From positions 1-23,202 of the IMG/VR virus record IMGVR_UViG_3300044613_000702: 23,202 bases of DNA; one strand, 5' to 3'. Numbering within the stretch: position 1 is the stretch's first letter; every line of letters starts with the position of its first letter. The translations under genes were made by a program, and so were the position numbers. Below the pieces are notes generated by a model that did not search any database, was not told where the DNA came from, and saw only the letters and a list, made by a program, of their open reading frames with translations. Of the stretch, positions 1 to 7,339 are shown in pieces. The stretch is from a virus.

Positions 1-384
1 CTTGTATGATATGTGTATCCAGTCAGGTCCATTGATGTTGCCATATTCCCATATCAGTTGGTCAAAGATTAAGTTCGTGCGCATCCATTCATATAGCCGT
101 GCATTCTCGGCGTTGTCTTTCGTGTCAATGTCAATCGCTTCACCTTTGATGTGTTGTGAATTGGTCGAACCACCTACTTGCAGGTTCAACTTGAATGAGC
201 GATAAAATGAATTGATTTGTATCGGCTTGCCGTACCACTCCCTTGCAGGCTCGAAGCACCTTTCAGCGACTAACTTCATTGCAGCAAGTATCGTATCGTC
301 GGGATGGTTTGTGATGCCATAGCGCAACGCTGTCGGGCTGTGTGTCGCTTCCTTGTACGATATGTGCCTACTTATCCTTTCCAT
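1..384 (-). CDS. Peptidase M15-type endolysin, 3' end cut by window edge
   Basis: The frame opens at ATG 384-382 and stays open for 128 codons to base 1, so the C-terminus is outside the window. The product resembles zinc D-Ala-D-Ala carboxypeptidase / L-Ala-D-Glu endopeptidases of the M15 family. The N-terminal part (HISYKEATHSPTALRYGI, then EPAREWYGKPIQINSFYRS) matches the usual lead-in to the catalytic core. The zinc ligands are visible: H78 and D85 in SQHIKGEAIDID, and H124 in DWIHIS. It probably cuts peptidoglycan cross-links for host lysis. Its start overlaps the stop of the upstream membrane/coiled-coil gene by 17 bp, which suggests a lysis cassette at the end of the structural operon. 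A virion-associated muralytic role is the main alternative. The family call is firm; the lysis role is inferred from family and position. Confidence 0.85.
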   Translation of the reverse strand, partial: MERISRHISYKEATHSPTALRYGITNHPDDTILAAMKLVAERCFEPAREWYGKPIQINSFYRSFKLNLQVGGSTNSQHIKGEAIDIDTKDNAENARLYEWMRTNLIFDQLIWEYGNINGPDWIHISYK

Positions 385-628
385 CGTTCATTGCCTGTTG
401 AAGCAACAAATGCTTTATCTCTTTGATGTCGGTTTTAATTTCTTTCATCTCATCTCTCAACTCCTGCTTGTCTGCTGACCGCTGCTGCTTGATGTTCTCT
501 ACTTCTGTTTTAATCTTTGTGATTTCATTTTGCGTTGTTATCCAACCGCCAATCATCGTAAGCAGTAACGGCGTTGCTACTGCAACTAACTGCATCAGGT
601 TTACTTCACGCTTTATTGTTGTCGTCAT
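368..628 (-). CDS. Small membrane-anchored coiled-coil protein, possible holin/spanin-like lysis factor
   Basis: This 86-residue protein has a short charged N-terminus, one hydrophobic segment at about residues 12-31 (LMQLVAVATPLLLTMIGGWI), and then a long charged helix rich in E, K and Q (about residues 33-78) with coiled-coil character. There is no lipobox. The start ATG (628-626) overlaps the TGA stop of the fibre gene upstream as ATGA, so translation is probably coupled. The next gene is an M15 endolysin whose start lies inside this gene's 3' end. One membrane anchor plus a coiled coil beside an endolysin suggests a holin-, pinholin- or spanin-like role, but no family signature is decisive. 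Function is inferred from topology and neighbourhood only. Confidence 0.6.
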   Translation of the reverse strand: MTTTIKREVNLMQLVAVATPLLLTMIGGWITTQNEITKIKTEVENIKQQRSADKQELRDEMKEIKTDIKEIKHLLLQQAMNDGKDK

Positions 629-1575
629 AGTGGTGTGATTCTTATTGCAAATGCAAGGATGTTTGAGTTGCCCGAATAGTCAAGGTCTGTATCTTCATTT
701 ATTGTTGCAGGTAGTGTGCCTGCTGCAAGGTCTGTAGTTGTATTCTCATAGAACATATTTATCGTGTTGCCGAACTGAAACGAGTTCCACCCGAATATCG
801 GCAGTAATGCGCCGTTAGCGAATTGAAGCCATGTCTGTCCTGCTGCTGCTGTATTGCGAAACATAGCCAACATATACCAACCTTTTGTTAATGTTATCGG
901 GCTGTCAGGTGATGCAGTTATCACGGCAGTGCTTGATGTATCCACATTTGTTGCGCCACCTATTAACTGAAAATCTTGTCCTGATTCAATCGGCTTCGTG
1001 TATGAATATATGCCGAATGATGTCAATGAACCTGATGCCGATGACCTTGTTTCGGTGTAAAATCCATCCACATCACAATCCACAGGCACATATATTGGCA
1101 TAAGCTGAGTACGCCTGCCTGTCGAACCACTTGTCAATGCACTATTGTCGCCCTCTGCTTGTTGTGCAGTAATATATGGTGAACCATCTCTGAACTGAAA
1201 TACTTCTGCTGATGTGCTTGTGCCACCCGAATCATCCTGCCATACAGGTACGCCACCACTCGACACTGCAAGCACCTGACCACTGGTGCCGATTGCTAAC
1301 TTCTGTATCGTACTGCCATTGATATAGAACACATCGCCTGTCGCTGCATTGCTCGGCACGACGAATATCTCTTTGATGCCGTTGTTGGTCCTACACCACA
1401 TCTTTCCATCCGCAGCATTCATAAACAACTCACCGATATAGATGTCAAGTGAATCCCACGTGCCATCCACGTGGTTGTCTGATGGTGCAACCGTTGGCAC
1501 TTGCCCTGTCACCGTTGATAGCTTCTGTATCATCCTGCTATCCTGCGTGTTGATTGTTCTCGTAAAAATTGCCAT
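625..1575 (-). CDS. Tail fibre/receptor-binding protein B (paralogue of the 10370-12145 fibre)
   Basis: A 316-residue virion protein. Residues 8-112 align without gaps to residues 3-107 of the fibre at 10370-12145, with 62 of 105 positions identical by hand count. The shared domain starts at MIQK-STVTG-VPT and ends in IGTSGQVL-VSSGGVP-W, motifs common in Bacteroidetes phage fibres. After a Gly/Ser/Thr linker (about residues 113-122) the C-terminal part (about 123-316) is Gly/Ser/Thr/Asn-rich, beta-like and unlike that of the paralogue, so the two fibres probably share a virion attachment domain but differ in receptor tip. The gene has the TTCTATTTA leader 5 nt before its ATG and follows the 213-aa gene by 4 bp; that gene's TAA stop lies within the leader. 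Receptor binding is inferred. Confidence 0.7.
   Translation of the reverse strand: MAIFTRTINTQDSRMIQKLSTVTGQVPTVAPSDNHVDGTWDSLDIYIGELFMNAADGKMWCRTNNGIKEIFVVPSNAATGDVFYINGSTIQKLAIGTSGQVLAVSSGGVPVWQDDSGGTSTSAEVFQFRDGSPYITAQQAEGDNSALTSGSTGRRTQLMPIYVPVDCDVDGFYTETRSSASGSLTSFGIYSYTKPIESGQDFQLIGGATNVDTSSTAVITASPDSPITLTKGWYMLAMFRNTAAAGQTWLQFANGALLPIFGWNSFQFGNTINMFYENTTTDLAAGTLPATINEDTDLDYSGNSNILAFAIRITPL
1240..1575 (-). repeat. Fibre N-terminal domain, copy B
   Basis: This region encodes the shared fibre N-terminal domain (residues 1-112). Its counterpart is at 11825-12145. The alignment is ungapped over 105 residues with 62 identities by hand count, implying duplication or recombination of an attachment module. 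Confidence 0.8.
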
Positions 1576-1579
1576 ACTC

Positions 1580-2221
1580 TTAAATAGAATTTATCTTGTT
1601 TTGTTCAAAATTGTCATTGTCGTATTGCACCAAGTCCACGCCACCTGCAACAACGGTCTGCGGCTGTGTTGCCCCTGCATTACGTACCTCATCCACGCCG
1701 CCAATTACTTCTTCGATTCCTAATTCATCAACGGTCGGGATGCTGCAACTGTTCTCATATCCGTATGCAATCTTGATGCGCATATTCAATACCCACCCAT
1801 TAAGGCTGTCCTCGAATCGGTCTGCAAATGGTGTCATCGTCACGCTTTCATCCAGTTTGAACTCTTTTTCATCAGCAGATTCTTTACTCAATAATCCGAC
1901 CACATCCTGCGCCACAAGTTGCAGGTCGCTATATATCTCGAAGTCGTTCTTCTCCCCATCCGTAACCAAGTCTGCAAGTATCACTTGAAAACTGAAATAC
2001 ATCGCCCTGCCTTGTATGGATGAATCAATGACATTGAACCACATCAGCGGATAGGTCGGCTGTGATGTGATTGTACTCTTGTCAGGCATACCGCCATATA
2101 ATAACTTGCGAAAGGTCACATCATACAGACTGCCTATCCCGAAGCTATTTATCTGCCTGTGCTTTTCTGCTATGCTTTTTAGCGACCTTATCAGTCGGTT
2201 GATGCTGTACTTTGTCTTCAC
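1580..2221 (-). CDS. Head-tail/tail completion-like structural protein with C-terminal repeat tail
   Basis: A 213-residue protein starting with GTG (2221); an in-frame TAA two codons upstream rules out a longer start. The stretch with HRQINSFGIGSLYDV, then a PLMWFNV segment and a conserved beta/alpha core to about residue 160, resembles a small structural protein often found in Bacteroidetes phages near the connectors. A tail terminator or tail completion role is likely but unproven. Residues 169-206 carry two copies of a 19-residue repeat (GGVDEVR type) also found at the C-terminus of the baseplate-like protein at 12147-14636; this tail is probably an addition to the core. A possible 45-aa gene overlaps the first 77 bp in another frame, so the true start is somewhat uncertain. 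Confidence 0.6.
   Translation of the reverse strand: MKTKYSINRLIRSLKSIAEKHRQINSFGIGSLYDVTFRKLLYGGMPDKSTITSQPTYPLMWFNVIDSSIQGRAMYFSFQVILADLVTDGEKNDFEIYSDLQLVAQDVVGLLSKESADEKEFKLDESVTMTPFADRFEDSLNGWVLNMRIKIAYGYENSCSIPTVDELGIEEVIGGVDEVRNAGATQPQTVVAGGVDLVQYDNDNFEQNKINSI
1581..1589 (-). promoter_or_regulatory. TTCTATTTA leader motif of fibre B
   Basis: TTCTATTTA on the coding strand ends 5 nt before the ATG at 1575. It also supplies the first two bases of the upstream gene's TAA stop. The same 9-mer with the same spacing precedes the genes starting at 5152, 9971 and 15841. Its role, a translation initiation signal or a promoter element, is not known. Confidence 0.55.
1604..1717 (-). repeat. Two 19-residue GGxDxV repeats at C-terminus
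   Basis: Codons 169-187 (IEEVIGGVDEVRNAGATQP) and 188-206 (QTVVAGGVDLVQYDNDNFE) form a tandem repeat with GG-to-GG spacing of 19 residues. The same motif and period occur at 12168-12281 in an unrelated protein. DNA around the GGVDE core is also similar between the two loci (for example ctcatccacgccgcc versus ctcatccacgccacc on the plus strand). Confidence 0.7.
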
Positions 2222-2282
2222 GCTTTAGTTCGTATTTGATTAGCTTCTGAATGTTTTTGTTAGATGTCCGTTTGTTCACCAT
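2145..2282 (-). CDS. Possible small basic protein, 45 aa
   Basis: An ATG at 2282-2280 opens a 45-codon frame ending in TAG at 2147-2145. The start overlaps the stop of the connector gene as ATGGTGA, the kind of overlap used elsewhere in this operon, and the frame fills the 54-bp gap before the next gene's GTG start. The product is very Lys-rich and contains IQKLIKYELKRED followed by VAKKHSRKAQADK. No family is recognised. Against it: the last 77 bp overlap the next gene in another frame, and short open frames arise by chance. It could be a real basic virion or assembly protein. Confidence 0.35.
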   Translation of the reverse strand: MVNKRTSNKNIQKLIKYELKREDKVQHQPTDKVAKKHSRKAQADK

Positions 2283-2851
2283 TTACGCTTTTTGTATGGT
2301 TCTTGAAATCGGGGAATGCCTGCCCTATCAATGAAGTCATTGTCGCCATCGTCAAGCAGCATGCCGCTGAAGTAGTTCTGTATGTTCGGTTGTATGTCGT
2401 CGCCTGCATCGTTGCCGTTCTCATATTCGGGGAATAAGGTGCTGTTCTCGCATAGATATGCCGTTATGCGTTCTGCGTACCATTGCGCCCTGTTCTGCCA
2501 CCAGTCAATGACATCCTTAACATCCTGCATCGATACCTGTGTGCTTGTTTCGCTCACCTTAGTCATTATTCCCTTGTTCAAGTAGCGCACGCTGATATAC
2601 ATCGGCGAATCAGCAAGTATATAAGCAATCATACAACGCTGTATGTAGTCGTTCATTAAGGTCAGGTAATTGCCTGCCAATGTACCTGCAACGACATCCG
2701 ACTTCAACTTGTTGTACAACTCCGTGCCCAGTATCGGGTGGATGCGCTGTTCTTGCACATCGTCAATCAACTGACCAAGCACCTTGTAATCGATGTTGTC
2801 GCTTAATACGCTGTTGTTCTTTAGGTCTGCTTCTGATATGAATCGTACCAT
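2276..2851 (-). CDS. Head-tail connector-like structural protein
   Basis: A 191-residue protein directly downstream of the portal gene (8-bp gap). The N-terminus (FISEADLKNNSVLSDNIDYKVLGQLIDDVQEQRIHPILG) and the following helical segments with LYNKL and YLTLMNDYIQRCMIAYIL match a conserved Bacteroidetes phage protein usually found between portal and tail-completion genes. The mostly alpha-helical N-terminal half resembles gp6-type adaptor proteins, which form the ring under the portal. The C-terminus is acidic and then ends in a basic KKRKW. Function is inferred from position and helical character; the family resemblance is by eye. The stop overlaps the ATG of the possible 45-aa gene. Confidence 0.6.
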   Translation of the reverse strand: MVRFISEADLKNNSVLSDNIDYKVLGQLIDDVQEQRIHPILGTELYNKLKSDVVAGTLAGNYLTLMNDYIQRCMIAYILADSPMYISVRYLNKGIMTKVSETSTQVSMQDVKDVIDWWQNRAQWYAERITAYLCENSTLFPEYENGNDAGDDIQPNIQNYFSGMLLDDGDNDFIDRAGIPRFQEPYKKRKW

Positions 2852-2859
2852 CTTATATC

Positions 2860-4803
2860 TTATTTATCAATGATTAAAACTTGTTCCCACGTATGCCTGC
2901 AATAAGGTACGTGTAATAACCCTGCCGTGTCGGGTACTGTGTACCATCCGCCTTTCATTCGCCATACGTCATACCCGAATATAGCACTCATCCTGTCTAT
3001 GTCCTGCTTGCTGTATAACTTCTTGCGCTGCATCATCTTTTGGCAGAACTCACGACTTTCACCGCCTGCGCTTAATGGTGGCGCATCGCTCCTTAACGCA
3101 TAGCGATACATCGTCGTGATGCTCGGTATCTTGCCCTGTGGCGTGATGCCATCCGTACCCCTTGCCGTTGGCGTGCGCAGTATCTGTCCATCACGTTCTG
3201 ATTGCTTCAACCTGCCATCAGTGGTCATCTGTTCGATTAGGTTCTTGATGCGCTCTGTTTTCTCACGTATCGCCTTTGCAATATTCTCGATGCTGATGTC
3301 GGGTGTTTCTTGAAGTATCTTCAATATTTTATTTTCAAGCAAGTCTTTTTCAACGAACTGCTCGGCTTCATATACGCTGTTGAAATGTTGCCTTACCACC
3401 TTGACAATCGTCACGCTGTCCTCATCAATTCCGAATGTAGCAGCTATCTCAAGATGCTTCTTCCAATCCTTTGAATCTTTAGCAAATTCATCCATTGTGC
3501 TTTCGCCAAGCATCATATCGATGTCGGCATCGGTTAAGCCATATCCACCACGCAGCATAGTAACTGCCTGCTCATACGTCAATACGCCTTTGCCATATTT
3601 GTTTATGATACGCATCACGTTCTGCATCTGCCTGCCTGTAAGGTTGCGCAACGCATCATTGACCTGTGCCTGTTGTGCCTGCTCTTGTTGTTGCTCGGCT
3701 GCTACTTCCTGCTGTGCAGGTGTAATCGGTTCAGTTGGTATGATTGCAAACGCATTCGATATGCCTGTGATGTTCTCTGCGTGATAGTTGATTATCTTTT
3801 CAACAATCTGCTGCCTGCCGTTCACGTACGTGTTCTTGAATAACTCATACGCATCAAGCATCTCTGTTCTGCCACCCAGTTGACCCTCGACGCGTACACC
3901 CATAAGCATAGGGCTTACAATCTGATGCCCGACAAATATCTCTTGCAGCACGGTCTTGTTTAATATCTCGAACTTGGTATCGCTGTCATCGGGTTCCAGT
4001 GATTCGATTACAGGTGCTGCATCTTTGTTCGGCACGAAGTTCAACACGAACTTGCCTGCATTGTCCGTGCCTGCCTTTGTGTACTTGAACTGCTTACTTA
4101 TCGCACGCATCTCTTCTGCGGTCGGCTGTTGTGCAATGAAAGTAATTACCTTGCCGCCCCAAAATCCGTTCTTGATGTTGTTCAGATGGTAGTTGCTGAT
4201 TTCAATATCCGTTTCTATGTAAGGAATGCAACCGATGTAGTTCGGTATTGGATAGACCTTTGAGCCTGGTCTATACACCTTGTAATAAAATATCTGCCTG
4301 CCTTTGCGCTTGGTTATGTCAAATGAAGGATATTCAATGACTTCAGGCGTGTTGTATTGCGCCCATTGTGGGCTGTAATAGAAACAACTGCCATCCACAT
4401 TCGACCGCACATTCTTGAACTCCAATACTTTCATCTCATACGATGTACCTGCCCGATTCCATATACATTCAATCGCACAACCATTATACAACTCCAAGTC
4501 TGTAATCAGTTGGTAGGTGAACTCATTCATCGACTGCCATCTGTTCACGCTGTCGTATAATGCCTGCACCCTTGCATCTTGAACCTGCACCTCTACACCC
4601 TGCCCATATACATAGGTAATCTTTGAATTGACAATCGCATTGTGCTTCGCAGAACGATTGTATAGTTCAATCAAATAGTTCGGATATAGATTGTCCTCAC
4701 CATACGTCACATATCCATCACGTGGTCGCTCGATGTTGACTGGTATCTTGTGTGCTTCAAGTTGCACCTCATATAGGCTCGCCTTATCAGTTGTTTTTCT
4801 CAT
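2860..4803 (-). CDS. Portal protein with long C-terminal extension
   Basis: At 647 residues this is longer than most portals (about 450-520). Residues 1-370 look like an SPP1/HK97-type portal: GYVTYGEDNLYPNYLIELYNRS, AIVNSKITYVYGQGV, and a region with QEIFVGHQIVSPMLMGV and GRTEMLDAYELFKNTYV. It would form the dodecameric DNA-entry ring of the procapsid. A Gln/Ala-rich hinge follows at about 367-385. Residues about 470-550 contain a winged-helix-like stretch (KILKILQETPDISIENIAKAI). The last 80 residues carry SREFCQKMMQ, a GGW motif and CRHTW, resembling the Cys/His tail of MuF/gp7-type minor head proteins. It overlaps the upstream 121-aa gene by 17 bp. The portal call is solid; the meaning of the extension is inferred. 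Confidence 0.8.
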   Translation of the reverse strand: MRKTTDKASLYEVQLEAHKIPVNIERPRDGYVTYGEDNLYPNYLIELYNRSAKHNAIVNSKITYVYGQGVEVQVQDARVQALYDSVNRWQSMNEFTYQLITDLELYNGCAIECIWNRAGTSYEMKVLEFKNVRSNVDGSCFYYSPQWAQYNTPEVIEYPSFDITKRKGRQIFYYKVYRPGSKVYPIPNYIGCIPYIETDIEISNYHLNNIKNGFWGGKVITFIAQQPTAEEMRAISKQFKYTKAGTDNAGKFVLNFVPNKDAAPVIESLEPDDSDTKFEILNKTVLQEIFVGHQIVSPMLMGVRVEGQLGGRTEMLDAYELFKNTYVNGRQQIVEKIINYHAENITGISNAFAIIPTEPITPAQQEVAAEQQQEQAQQAQVNDALRNLTGRQMQNVMRIINKYGKGVLTYEQAVTMLRGGYGLTDADIDMMLGESTMDEFAKDSKDWKKHLEIAATFGIDEDSVTIVKVVRQHFNSVYEAEQFVEKDLLENKILKILQETPDISIENIAKAIREKTERIKNLIEQMTTDGRLKQSERDGQILRTPTARGTDGITPQGKIPSITTMYRYALRSDAPPLSAGGESREFCQKMMQRKKLYSKQDIDRMSAIFGYDVWRMKGGWYTVPDTAGLLHVPYCRHTWEQVLIIDK

Positions 4804-5152
4804 ATATCGTATTGGTATTATTTACTTGATGTGCAGTTATTGTGCTGCGTTGCCAAATTACTAAAGCCAAGCCACGTTCAAGGACTTGACCTGCTCCTGT
4901 TAGTACCGTGTATTCGTGATAGCCTAAGTCAAGGTTTACTTCGCCATTCGCTGCAATCGGATTTGTCGTGTCCTTTATCGTCAGCAGGTTGTATCGCTTC
5001 CTGTAATTGCTGATGTCAACCACGTTGCACTGATTGACTTCGTTTGTCTGCTTCGATTTGAATTGAATAACGAAATTCGTTTCGTCGTAGTCGGTCATTT
5101 CGCTTGCAGTGACCACCACCGTTGAATTGCCGTTCTTCTGCATTATTATCAT
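4787..5152 (-). CDS. Conserved phage protein of unknown function, 121 aa
   Basis: A small protein with no recognised catalytic motif. Predicted character is mostly beta: an N-terminal segment (GNSTVVVTASEM, then FVIQFKSKQTNEVNQC) and a later pair of strands (GEVNLDLGYHEYTVLTG and LALVIWQR). It has no signal peptide or membrane segment. A second in-frame ATG at 5143 is possible, but ATG 5152 is preferred because it carries the TTCTATTTA leader 5 nt upstream. It is the first gene after a strong terminator and overlaps the portal start by 17 bp, so it probably heads a portal-connector transcript or depends on readthrough. A virion role is likely from position; nothing more can be said. Confidence 0.55.
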   Translation of the reverse strand: MIIMQKNGNSTVVVTASEMTDYDETNFVIQFKSKQTNEVNQCNVVDISNYRKRYNLLTIKDTTNPIAANGEVNLDLGYHEYTVLTGAGQVLERGLALVIWQRSTITAHQVNNTNTIYEKNN

Positions 5153-5157
5153 ATAAG

Positions 5158-5166
5158 TAAATAGAA
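5158..5166 (-). promoter_or_regulatory. TTCTATTTA leader motif of the 121-aa gene
   Basis: TTCTATTTA on the coding strand, 5 nt before the ATG at 5152. It lies just downstream of the terminator at 5181-5218. This is the only motif copy whose surroundings are not squeezed between two coding regions. Confidence 0.5.
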
Positions 5167-5180
5167 TATTGGCAAAAGTG

Positions 5181-5218
5181 TAATAAATAAAAATGCCCCA
5201 CCATTACGGCAGGGCATT
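5181..5218 (-). terminator. Strong rho-independent terminator after the capsid genes
   Basis: On the coding strand an 11-bp stem (AATGCCCTGCC / GGTGGGGCATT, two G-T wobbles) closes a 5-nt loop (GTAAT) and is followed by TTTATTTATTA. It begins 22 nt after the stop of the 173-aa structural gene and lies between that gene and the 121-aa gene. It probably limits transcription after the highly expressed capsid genes. Confidence 0.85.
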
Positions 5219-5239
5219 CTACAAAATCTATGAAATAAT

Positions 5240-5761
5240 TTATGCAGGTAACAATAGTGCGGCAATGATGCCTGATGCAACTTCTTTCGCAGGCAGTGGT
5301 TCTTTGCCAGTGAACTCTAATTCGTATCCATTTCGGTCGTCAATTAGCTTACCGAATGTCGCAGTACGGTTGATAAGGTTCAAGCCGTAGCCTTCGCCAT
5401 ATAACCAGTATTTGTCATTGGAATCTTTAACGATGATGCAGACACGATTCTTCGCAACGATGTACAACTCATTGCGCTTGTTCGTTTCTTGCTTGTATAA
5501 CGGTATCTTGACAGACTGCTCGTGCGCAATAGTGCCATTCTCGGGCTTCTTGATTGCATTCTCTGACACCTCGCCCTGCTCTGAATATAACTCGTATGTC
5601 CAGAACTGCTTGCCGGATGCCATTGTGATTGCAGTGATTGCGCCTGTTACCGTTGTAACTGCTGTTACGTTATTGAACTCGGTGATATATATTTCTTTTA
5701 CACCACCTGCATTATCGCCTAAGCAGTCAAGACTGAAACCTTGTGTTAGTAAACAACTCAT
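5240..5761 (-). CDS. Virion structural protein, beta-rich (tail tube or head decoration candidate)
   Basis: A 173-residue protein starting MSCLLTQGFSLDCLGDNAGG, followed by VKEIYITEFNNV. This N-terminal pattern recurs in abundant structural proteins of Bacteroidetes phages. The body alternates beta segments (AITAITMASGKQFWTYEL, then a stretch beginning NELYIVAKNRVCIIVKDS) and ends in a hydrophobic IIAALLLPA. The family is often near the major capsid or tail genes, so a major tail tube or capsid-associated decoration protein are both possible; I cannot choose between them. The gene follows the capsid gene by 25 bp and is followed by a strong terminator, consistent with high expression. Cysteines 3 and 13 are notable but their role is unknown. 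Confidence 0.55.
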   Translation of the reverse strand: MSCLLTQGFSLDCLGDNAGGVKEIYITEFNNVTAVTTVTGAITAITMASGKQFWTYELYSEQGEVSENAIKKPENGTIAHEQSVKIPLYKQETNKRNELYIVAKNRVCIIVKDSNDKYWLYGEGYGLNLINRTATFGKLIDDRNGYELEFTGKEPLPAKEVASGIIAALLLPA

Positions 5762-5786
5762 AATAGTAAGGTGGTTTTAAGTGATG

Positions 5787-6728
5787 TTAAGAATTTGAAT
5801 ATTCAACGATTTCAGATGGGAATGCAACCTGCCATCCACGACGATAACGGAATGAATATTTCACGTTCTGGTCGTCTTGGCTGTACCACATTTCTGCTGC
5901 TTCTTCTTCGTTAAGCAAGTCAACGCCTAAGAATAAGTTGCGGTCAGGGTCCATCGCAAAGATGAACGGATTGTCACCGCTGTTTGAACCAAGTCCATCA
6001 AGACCGTGAACAGGTATGATTTCGTGTACTGAACCTTCAGCAAATATGTTCTTCTGATTGCCGCCCACAGGGAAGTGGAACAAGTTGTCGATGAACATCT
6101 TTTGGCGATACAATTCAGCGATGTCATATCCGCAGAATATTTTCACACCTGCATTACCTTTCAACTGAACAGGAATCTTCGCCACCACGTTCTGCATGAT
6201 AGTGCGCACGTTTGATGTGGTCACTGGTCCTGCAACCGCAGTCGCTACATTCGTACCCGTTGCAGCCTTAATGATTTTTGTCAAACCATCATAGATTGAC
6301 AAGTATGCAGATGTTGAAGTCGTGTCGCCCTGCCAGTCAGCAGTTTCTTGATGCTTCTTAATCTGCTCAACGATGTCAGTCACAATCTTTGCAGGTATGT
6401 CTGATTCGGTGTACTTCTGTCCGTTCTTTAACAGTATCTGTGTCCACTTAGCTTCAAGTGTACGAGGACAAAGTGTGTCCTGATACTTAACCGCTTTAGC
6501 GTCTATCTCACGCTGCGTGAATGCAGTAGTTCCTGATGCAAGGAATGAACAACCATCACCTGACTGTGGAATCGGTGTGTTGGTTAAAATTTGCAAAGCC
6601 ATTTTGCTCTTAACACCTACTTGCACGTTTGCCAATGCAGCGGTTTCTGATTCGAAGTGTAAGGCTGTGAGCAGCTCCTTACTGGTTTGGTTAACGTAGT
6701 CCGTTAACGATGAAACTGAAAATGCCAT
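5787..6728 (-). CDS. Major capsid protein (HK97-type fold, Bacteroidetes phage type)
   Basis: A 313-residue protein that begins only 1 bp after the scaffold gene and follows the protease and scaffold, the classic order for a capsid module. The N-terminus (FSVSSLTDYVNQTSKELLTALHF) leads into a core with CPRTLEAKWTQILLKNGQ, a probable E-loop/spine-helix region, then an alpha/beta P-domain (MQNVVAKIPVQLKGNAGVKIF). The C-terminal part has DNPFIFAMDPDRNLFLGVDL and KYSFRYRRGWQVAFPSEIV, typical of capsid A-domain ends. Length fits a compact HK97 subunit. Context and pattern make this the best capsid candidate in the window; no other large protein competes for the role. Confidence 0.8.
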   Translation of the reverse strand: MAFSVSSLTDYVNQTSKELLTALHFESETAALANVQVGVKSKMALQILTNTPIPQSGDGCSFLASGTTAFTQREIDAKAVKYQDTLCPRTLEAKWTQILLKNGQKYTESDIPAKIVTDIVEQIKKHQETADWQGDTTSTSAYLSIYDGLTKIIKAATGTNVATAVAGPVTTSNVRTIMQNVVAKIPVQLKGNAGVKIFCGYDIAELYRQKMFIDNLFHFPVGGNQKNIFAEGSVHEIIPVHGLDGLGSNSGDNPFIFAMDPDRNLFLGVDLLNEEEAAEMWYSQDDQNVKYSFRYRRGWQVAFPSEIVEYSNS

Positions 6729-6729
6729 G

Positions 6730-7338
6730 TTATTTAGTTTTTATTGTTTTTAATGTGGTTAGTATTGAATCGATTTTTTGTTGCTTCTTGTCCTTTGCTG
6801 TGGTGAACTGCTGATTTTCTTTTTTCAGTTCTGCTGTTGGCAGGTCGCCTATCTTCTCAATCAGTTCAAACATCTGCTTGTTTGTTTCTTGTTGCTTGCT
6901 GATTTCGGTTTCAATAGCAGACATCTTTGCGTTGATAGCATCCATCAGTTCCTTTAACTTCTTGCCCATATCTTCTTCTTCTTTCTTTGGGTACATACCT
7001 GCTTCTGTTTCGGCAGGTGTTGCAGGAAGCACAGGCTCGATGGCTGTGATAAGTCCGTTCGCTGTGGTTACCTTTGTGCCATCTTCAAGTTCGTGCGTTC
7101 CATCAGGCGCAGGGTTAGTGCCTTGCTCCGTTACGACCATAAGCGGATAGCCCACTTCAAGTTCGTCATACGTTATCATAGTGCCATCTTTCAGCTTGCC
7201 CTCGCCCATCATCTTTTCTTCTTCTTTGGTTTTTTCTGTGGCTTCAGGCATAGCTTCGCCAAGCCCTAACAGGATGCGCATCTTTGCGAATTTTTCTTCG
7301 CCGATTAGTTCTTTTATTGATTGTTTGATATCTGACAT
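6730..7338 (-). CDS. Capsid scaffold / assembly protein
   Basis: A 202-residue, highly charged protein between protease and capsid genes. Residues about 46-110 hold a small domain with GKLKDGTMITYDELEVGYPL and an EDGTKVTTANGLITAIEP motif. Residues about 118-190 form a long Lys/Glu/Gln-rich helix (GKKLKELMDAINAKMSAIET and onward) with strong coiled-coil character, as in phage scaffolds. It should act inside the procapsid and be removed or cleaved during maturation by the upstream XkdF-like protease. The ATG at 7338 directly abuts a stable hairpin (7340-7370), which may control its translation. The scaffold call rests on position, charge and coiled coil; the family pattern is by eye. Confidence 0.7.
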   Translation of the reverse strand: MSDIKQSIKELIGEEKFAKMRILLGLGEAMPEATEKTKEEEKMMGEGKLKDGTMITYDELEVGYPLMVVTEQGTNPAPDGTHELEDGTKVTTANGLITAIEPVLPATPAETEAGMYPKKEEEDMGKKLKELMDAINAKMSAIETEISKQQETNKQMFELIEKIGDLPTAELKKENQQFTTAKDKKQQKIDSILTTLKTIKTK

Positions 7339-7339
7339 A

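Noticed and set aside
1-370. Near-identical 'cttgta(t/c)gatatgtg' at 1-15 and about 352-366, as a possible direct repeat
   Set aside because: Both encode HISYK within the M15 protein (start and zinc-site end). Such residues are expected at each place, so this is probably coincidence rather than a repeat element.
3380-3784. Plus-strand Cys-rich open frame of 134 codons
   Set aside because: The Cys run is the complement of the Gln/Ala-rich portal hinge. Not a gene.
5165-5185. Bacteroidetes-type promoter after the terminator (TACACTTTTG)
   Set aside because: It has an extra base relative to TAnnTTTG, and no TTG is seen at the -33 spacing. Too weak to list as a feature.
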